Origin: Paenibacillus hemerocallicola
GTDB lineage: Bacteria; Bacillota; Bacilli; Paenibacillales; NBRC-103111
Direction of reading: 5' to 3'
DNA: 64,000 nt
Assembly (NCBI RefSeq): GCF_006265175.1
Contig: NZ_VDCQ01000012.1
Coordinates: 62,001-126,000, forward strand
Part shown: piece by piece, positions 59,908-64,000 of the stretch
Layout of the letters: every line of letters starts with the position of its first letter
Numbering within the stretch: position 1 is the first letter of the stretch
Program-made: the position numbers and the translations under genes
Notes under the pieces: model-generated
The model's database searches: none
Told to the model about the DNA's origin: nothing
The model's input: the letters and a program-made list of their open reading frames with translations, nothing else

Positions 59908-61857
59908 ATGGGGATCGAAAATTTGGAGAAGTTTGTCCTGGGCATTTACGACGTAAAGGATCAGTTCAAACGGTACGTATATGACCGCTCGAAGGCGGCA
60001 TTCGACGAGGGGGATCGCGCGCGCGACGAGATTCGCACGATAGAGGAGCTGCGGGTGCGGCAGGCGTTCATGCGCGAGAAGTTGATCGAATCTTTCGGCG
60101 GGTTGCCCTCGTCGGACAATCCGTTAAATCCGAAGGTGACTGGCTCCGTCGATTGCGCGGGCTTTCGGATCGACAATGTCATTATCGAATCGCGGCCGTC
60201 GACTTACGTCACCTGCAACCTGTACATGCCTGACGCATTGGATCGTCCGGCTCCGGCGGTCATCTTTCTATGCGGACATGCGGACGATGCGAAGCAGTAC
60301 AATCGTTATCAGCACGTTTGTCAGCGGCTCGTCGCGGAAGGATTGATCGTCCTGGCCGTCGATCCGATCGGGCAAGGAGAACGGCTCAGCTATTACGAGC
60401 CGTCGAGCGGTGAGCTGCCCGTCCAGCCGGGAACGAGGGAGCATGATTATGTCGGCAGTCAATGCTTGCCGCTCGGAGACGGCTTGGCCCGTTATTTCCT
60501 CCATGATGCGATGAGGGCGGTCGATTACTTGTGCAGCTTGCCCGAGGTCGATCCGGAGCGTATCGGCGTTACGGGCAATTCCGGCGGGGGCTTGCAGACG
60601 AGCATGCTCATGCTGTGCGAACCGCGCATCGCCGCTGCGGCGCCCGGTACGTTCATCATGAACCGGGAGACGTACATGTACGCCGGACAGGCTCAGGACG
60701 CGGAGCAAATATGGCGGGGCATGACGAAGCTCGGCTTCGACCACGAGGATTTGGTATTGGCGATGGCGCCCCGTCCTGTACTGGTTTTGGCGGTTACGTC
60801 CGATTTTTTCCCAATCGAGGGGACGAGGCGGACGGTCGCCCGCACGAAACGGTTCTGGGAAATGTCCGGGATCGGGAATATGCCCGGCTTGGCCGAAGAC
60901 CGTTCGGTGCACCAATATACTCCGCGGTTGGCGGATGCGGCTGCCGCCTTTTTCGCCGAGCAACTGCTCGGGACCGAAGCGAAGAAGCCGATCGCCGCGG
61001 CGATCATTCCGTTCGAGCAAGGGGAACTGAATTGTACCCAAAGCGGCCAAGTGCGAGGGGATTACGCCGATGCGCGGGCTGTCCATGATGAAAATATCGA
61101 CCGTTTCGATACAATCGAACGTCGCCTGGCGACGATCCCGGATGAGCTGCGCAAGGAACGGGCGCTCTCCTGGCTAAAAGAACGGGTTTCCGGCTCGCGT
61201 ACCGCCCCGGAGCTGAATCCGAGGCATTTGACGCTGTCCGTGACGGAAGGATTGACCGTCGAAAGCTACATATGGTGGAGTCAGGAGGGCGTATTCAACC
61301 ACGGGTTCGCATTCCGGGATCCGCTGCTGGCAGATGGCAACTTTCCCGTCGCTATCGGGCTATGGGAGCGGGGGACGAATAAGCTGAAGGAGAAGCTCTC
61401 CTGGATCCGGGAAACGTGCGCCCAAGGAAACATCGTACTCGTCTTGGACGTTACGGCCGACGGCGTCTGCACGCCCCATCCTATCAATCCGCTGCCGATG
61501 TGGGAACGGTACGGGACGATCCATAAGCTGACGACGGACTTGTACTGGCTGGACGACAGTCTGGCGGCCGTACGCGTATACGATATACTGCGGGCTGTCG
61601 ATATGGTGAAGCATATTCCCGGCAGCATACCGGACAGGACGAGCTTGTATGCCAAAGGCCGCTTCGGCATATACGCCGAACTGGCGGCGGCGCTTGACGA
61701 TCGGATCGGGTCGGTTGCCGTGGAAGACGGGATCGACAATGTCGCTTCATGGGTACGTTCACGATTTTATGAGCCGTTCGATACGGTCAGCACGGTTTTG
61801 CCCGGAATGCTGCAGCATTTCGATTTGCCCGATTTGCGCCGTTGGCGAGGTCGCTAA
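59908..61857 (+). CDS. Double alpha/beta-hydrolase, acetylxylan-esterase-like
   Basis: 649 residues from ATG 59908 behind GGGGAGG. The N-terminal half (about 60-375) is an AXE1/DLH-type hydrolase: F-L-C-G-H-A-D, D-P-I-G-Q-G-E-R, and nucleophile elbow G-V-T-G-N-S-G-G-G with Ser225. The C-terminal half (about 400-640) repeats the fold outline but its elbow position reads A-K-G-R-F-G-I-Y-A, with no Ser, so it is probably inactive. No signal peptide. With the CBM9-like protein it may deacetylate imported sugar esters. A terminator follows. Confidence 0.8.
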   Translation: MGIENLEKFVLGIYDVKDQFKRYVYDRSKAAFDEGDRARDEIRTIEELRVRQAFMREKLIESFGGLPSSDNPLNPKVTGSVDCAGFRIDNVIIESRPSTYVTCNLYMPDALDRPAPAVIFLCGHADDAKQYNRYQHVCQRLVAEGLIVLAVDPIGQGERLSYYEPSSGELPVQPGTREHDYVGSQCLPLGDGLARYFLHDAMRAVDYLCSLPEVDPERIGVTGNSGGGLQTSMLMLCEPRIAAAAPGTFIMNRETYMYAGQAQDAEQIWRGMTKLGFDHEDLVLAMAPRPVLVLAVTSDFFPIEGTRRTVARTKRFWEMSGIGNMPGLAEDRSVHQYTPRLADAAAAFFAEQLLGTEAKKPIAAAIIPFEQGELNCTQSGQVRGDYADARAVHDENIDRFDTIERRLATIPDELRKERALSWLKERVSGSRTAPELNPRHLTLSVTEGLTVESYIWWSQEGVFNHGFAFRDPLLADGNFPVAIGLWERGTNKLKEKLSWIRETCAQGNIVLVLDVTADGVCTPHPINPLPMWERYGTIHKLTTDLYWLDDSLAAVRVYDILRAVDMVKHIPGSIPDRTSLYAKGRFGIYAELAAALDDRIGSVAVEDGIDNVASWVRSRFYEPFDTVSTVLPGMLQHFDLPDLRRWRGR

Positions 61858-61865
61858 AAGGTTGA

Positions 61866-61903
61866 GAAGGTCCCGGCTCGCAAGAGCGCCGGGGCCTTCT
61901 TTC
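61866..61903 (+). terminator. Intrinsic terminator of the esterase operon
   Basis: GAAGGTCCCGGCTC pairs with GAGCGCCGGGGCCTTC with small bulges around GCAA, followed by TTTC. Confidence 0.7.
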
Positions 61904-61979
61904 GTTTCAAGCACCGTGCGGTCTTATTCCGTTTCCCATTCATGTAAGCTATAATAATTGGAAGCAAAGGGGAATAGTG

Positions 61980-62924
61980 ATGAAGCCGATTACACTTAGC
62001 GTATTGGATCTCGTACCGGTATTGGGGCGGGCGGACCCGAAATCCGCTCTAGGTCATGCCGTAAGCCTCGCGCAAACCGCGGAAAAGCTCGGATATTCGC
62101 GGTATTGGGTGGCCGAGCACCACGATATGCCGAGTATCGTATCCTCGTGTCCGGAGGTAGTGCTATCGCATATCGGAGCGAAGACGGAACGAATCCGCAT
62201 CGGCTCCGGTGCGATTTTACTGCCGTATTACAAGCCGTATAAAGTAGCCGAGACGTTTCATATGCTCGCGACGCTGTATCCCGGACGTGTCGACTTGGGA
62301 ATCGGTCGCGCTCCCGGGGGGCATGCGCATGCATCGATGGCGCTGAGCGACAACTATTTGGAGGGAGTGCGACGGTTGCCGGAGGCGATCCAGTCGCTTG
62401 TAGAACTGATCGCCGACGATTTTCACGTAGAAGGGCAACCCGTATCGGCACGTCCGCTCCCCGCGGTCCCGCCCGAATTGTGGATGCTCGGGACGAATAT
62501 CAAAAGCGCTCAATTCGCTTCGCGCTTCGGTACGGGTTACGTATTCGGTCATTTCATGAGCGATCAGGACGGCAAAACGATCATTGATACGTACAGGGAC
62601 GGCTTTCAGGCATCCGCGATAAGTCCCGTTCCGCGGGTTATCGTGGCCGTCAGCGTAGTCTGCGCGGAGACGGACGAAGAGGCGGCGCATAGCGCCGAGC
62701 TGGGGGCCGGCTTGTTTTTGGGAGCGTCGGCGGTTTCCGGCGAGGAGAGACGGCAGTATAGCGGGAGAGCGATCGTCGGGGCGCCGGAGCGGGTTAAGCG
62801 GCAGCTGCTCGATATGCGGGAGCAATACAGGGCGGACGAATTTATCGTGGTGACGACAGCGCACGATTACGGAGCAAGAATCCGTTCCTACGAGTTGTTG
62901 GCCGAATCGTTATTACAGCAATAA
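61980..62924 (+). CDS. Luciferase-like (LLM) flavin-dependent monooxygenase
   Basis: 314 residues. The alpha/beta barrel marks L-D-L-V-P-V-L, Y-W-V-A-E-H-H, I-R-I-G-S-G-A-I-L-L and V-D-L-G-I-G-R-A-P-G-G place it in the YhbW/LuxA-like group, which uses FMNH2. The ATG at 61980 follows GGGG by seven bases; a GTG directly before it is less likely. TATAAT lies near 61950. The substrate is unknown. Confidence 0.88.
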   Translation: MKPITLSVLDLVPVLGRADPKSALGHAVSLAQTAEKLGYSRYWVAEHHDMPSIVSSCPEVVLSHIGAKTERIRIGSGAILLPYYKPYKVAETFHMLATLYPGRVDLGIGRAPGGHAHASMALSDNYLEGVRRLPEAIQSLVELIADDFHVEGQPVSARPLPAVPPELWMLGTNIKSAQFASRFGTGYVFGHFMSDQDGKTIIDTYRDGFQASAISPVPRVIVAVSVVCAETDEEAAHSAELGAGLFLGASAVSGEERRQYSGRAIVGAPERVKRQLLDMREQYRADEFIVVTTAHDYGARIRSYELLAESLLQQ

Positions 62925-62941
62925 CCGGGAGGAAAGTATCG

Positions 62942-63682
62942 ATGGACGTTAAGCAGCTTCGCAGACTCGTATCGGATAGCTCGCGAATTGTATTTTTCGG
63001 TGGAGCCGGCACCTCGACCGAGAGCGGCATTCCGGACTTCCGCTCCCAGAACGGGCTGTTCCGGACGCGGCAGGGCACGGAGCATCCGCCGGAGCGGATG
63101 TTGAGCCGCGATTTTTTTATGGAGCATACGGAAGAGTTTTACCGTTTCTATATGGAGAAGATGATCCACCGGAACGCCAAGCCGAATGCCGGACATTTGG
63201 CGTTGGCCGGGTTGGAGGCTTCGGGCAAGCTGAGCGCGCTTATTACGCAAAATATCGACGGGCTTCATCAGATCGCCGGCAACCGGAGAGTTCTGGAGCT
63301 GCACGGGTCCGTTCACCGGAACTACTGCATGGCTTGCGGCGCTTTCTACTCCTTGGACGAATGGCTGAGCTTGGGGGAAGCCGTACCCAAATGCGGTAAA
63401 TGCCGCGGACTCATCAAGCCTGACGTCGTGTTGTATCAAGAGCCTCTGGACGAACGCGTGTTTTCGGATGCCGAGACCGCAATATCGGAAGCCGATATGC
63501 TGATCGTGGCAGGCACCTCGTTAAGCGTATATCCTGCCGCGGGTTTAATCCGTTCTTACAAAGGCGACCGGCTGCTGTTGATCAACAAATCGCCCACAAA
63601 TCTCGATGTCCGTGCCGATTATGCCGTACACGATTCGTTCTCGGACGTAATGAGCGGGCTGGTCGGGTCGGCGGACGATTGA
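62942..63682 (+). CDS. cobB: NAD-dependent protein deacetylase, Sir2 family
   Basis: 246 residues. G-G-A-G-T-S-T-E-S-G-I-P-D-F-R-S binds NAD, T-Q-N-I-D-G-L-H is the second NAD motif, and L-H-G-S carries the catalytic His. Zinc ligands are C-M-A-C and C-G-K-C. It removes acetyl groups from lysines using NAD. It is 17 bases behind the LLM gene, with GGGAGG upstream, so the two are probably cotranscribed. Confidence 0.92.
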   Translation: MDVKQLRRLVSDSSRIVFFGGAGTSTESGIPDFRSQNGLFRTRQGTEHPPERMLSRDFFMEHTEEFYRFYMEKMIHRNAKPNAGHLALAGLEASGKLSALITQNIDGLHQIAGNRRVLELHGSVHRNYCMACGAFYSLDEWLSLGEAVPKCGKCRGLIKPDVVLYQEPLDERVFSDAETAISEADMLIVAGTSLSVYPAAGLIRSYKGDRLLLINKSPTNLDVRADYAVHDSFSDVMSGLVGSADD

Positions 63683-63689
63683 AGCGGTT

Positions 63690-63706
63690 TTTAAGCTGGA
63701 TTTAAG
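63690..63706. promoter_or_regulatory. Direct repeats before the response regulator
   Basis: TTTAAG occurs at 63690 and 63701, an 11-base period typical of OmpR/PhoB-type binding sites. It may be an autoregulatory site of the regulator that follows. Confidence 0.4.
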
Positions 63707-63770
63707 GATGGGATGTTATCATTCGGTGGGATTGCTTTTATTTCCGATCGAAAGGAATTATGGAGCCACT

Positions 63771-64000
63771 ATGAGCAAAATATTGATCGTGGACGACGAT
63801 CTTGCCATTCGGAAGCTGGTTAAAGCTTTTTTGCAGCAGGAAGGCTTCGCCACCTTCGAAGCGGCCAACGGTCAGGAAGCGTTGGACGTATTGGCCAACG
63901 TGAAAATCGATCTCATCGTTCTCGATATTATGATGCCTGTCATGGACGGGTGGGATTTTTGCCGGGATTTGAAAAAAACGTTGGACATTCCGATCATCAT
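63771..64000 (+). CDS. Response regulator, OmpR-type receiver (partial)
   Basis: The first 76 codons are in the window, and the gene runs off the end. M-S-K-I-L-I-V-D-D-D holds the acidic pair, and I-V-L-D-I-M-M-P-V-M-D-G holds the phosphoacceptor Asp. GGAG precedes the ATG. The output domain is not visible, so the OmpR class is inferred from receiver sequence and the 11-base repeats upstream. Confidence 0.82.
   Translation, partial: MSKILIVDDDLAIRKLVKAFLQQEGFATFEAANGQEALDVLANVKIDLIVLDIMMPVMDGWDFCRDLKKTLDIPII

Overview
The window looks like a chromosomal segment of a moderately GC-rich, spore-forming Firmicute of the Paenibacillaceae (Paenibacillus or Cohnella type). This is inferred from strong GGAGG ribosome-binding sites with frequent TTG and GTG starts, CcpA-type cre boxes, YesM/YesN-type two-component genes beside sugar transporters, an intact YtrA-type operon, Kht K+ efflux genes, GerPC-like spore proteins and intergenic repeats. 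I saw no rRNA, tRNA, CRISPR array, phage gene or insertion sequence.

Layout. 0-5 kb: a five-Asp-box sialidase-like protein, a pair of small multidrug resistance transporters behind a guanidine-I (ykkC) riboswitch, and a methyltransferase with two family 2 glycosyltransferases. 5-12 kb: DNA repair (mug), a phosphoesterase, a PP2C-like phosphatase, divergent sugar dehydrogenase genes, a GNAT and a DHA2 drug exporter. 12-15 kb: two paralogous receiver-SARP regulators converge on a 955-bp gap that holds a tandem array of four 112-bp repeats. 15-20 kb: speD with possible upstream leader ORFs, an AT-rich FMN reductase, and a YtrA-type GntR/ABC operon ending in a phospholipid-methyltransferase-like gene. 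20-25.5 kb: a Gfo/Idh/MocA gene beside a degraded relative, khtT-khtU with an unusual 24-codon leader, and twin AraC regulators.

25.8-29.4 kb is a four-gene catabolic operon: TIM-barrel isomerase, NagB-like protein, PIG-L deacetylase and Gfo/Idh oxidoreductase. The NagB-like protein lacks the phosphate loop and one catalytic Asp, so the operon may deacetylate, oxidise and deaminate a non-phosphorylated amino sugar. 29.9-34 kb is a dense sporulation-type cluster: a GerPC-like coiled-coil protein, several small GerP-like proteins, a canonical Hsp20, a divergent alpha-crystallin-like protein and a zinc ribbon, with sigma-G-like promoters. These two regions are the best candidates for undescribed systems.

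34-39.7 kb: an AraC regulator and an iron-siderophore lipoprotein, each behind a Fur-box-like site, an M42 aminopeptidase, a Tat-signal phosphoesterase, a second repeat cluster and a nitroreductase. 40-50 kb: a sugar uptake locus with binding protein, isomerase, oxidoreductase, an MFS transporter, two permeases and a YesMN two-component system, followed by a beta/gamma-crystallin-like protein. 50-64 kb: two RluA-type pseudouridine synthases, a HAD phosphatase, a methyltransferase, a chemoreceptor, a 7TM-DISM diguanylate cyclase, an IclR regulator with a CBM9-like protein and a double alpha/beta-hydrolase esterase, a luciferase-like monooxygenase, a sirtuin and the start of an OmpR-type response regulator.
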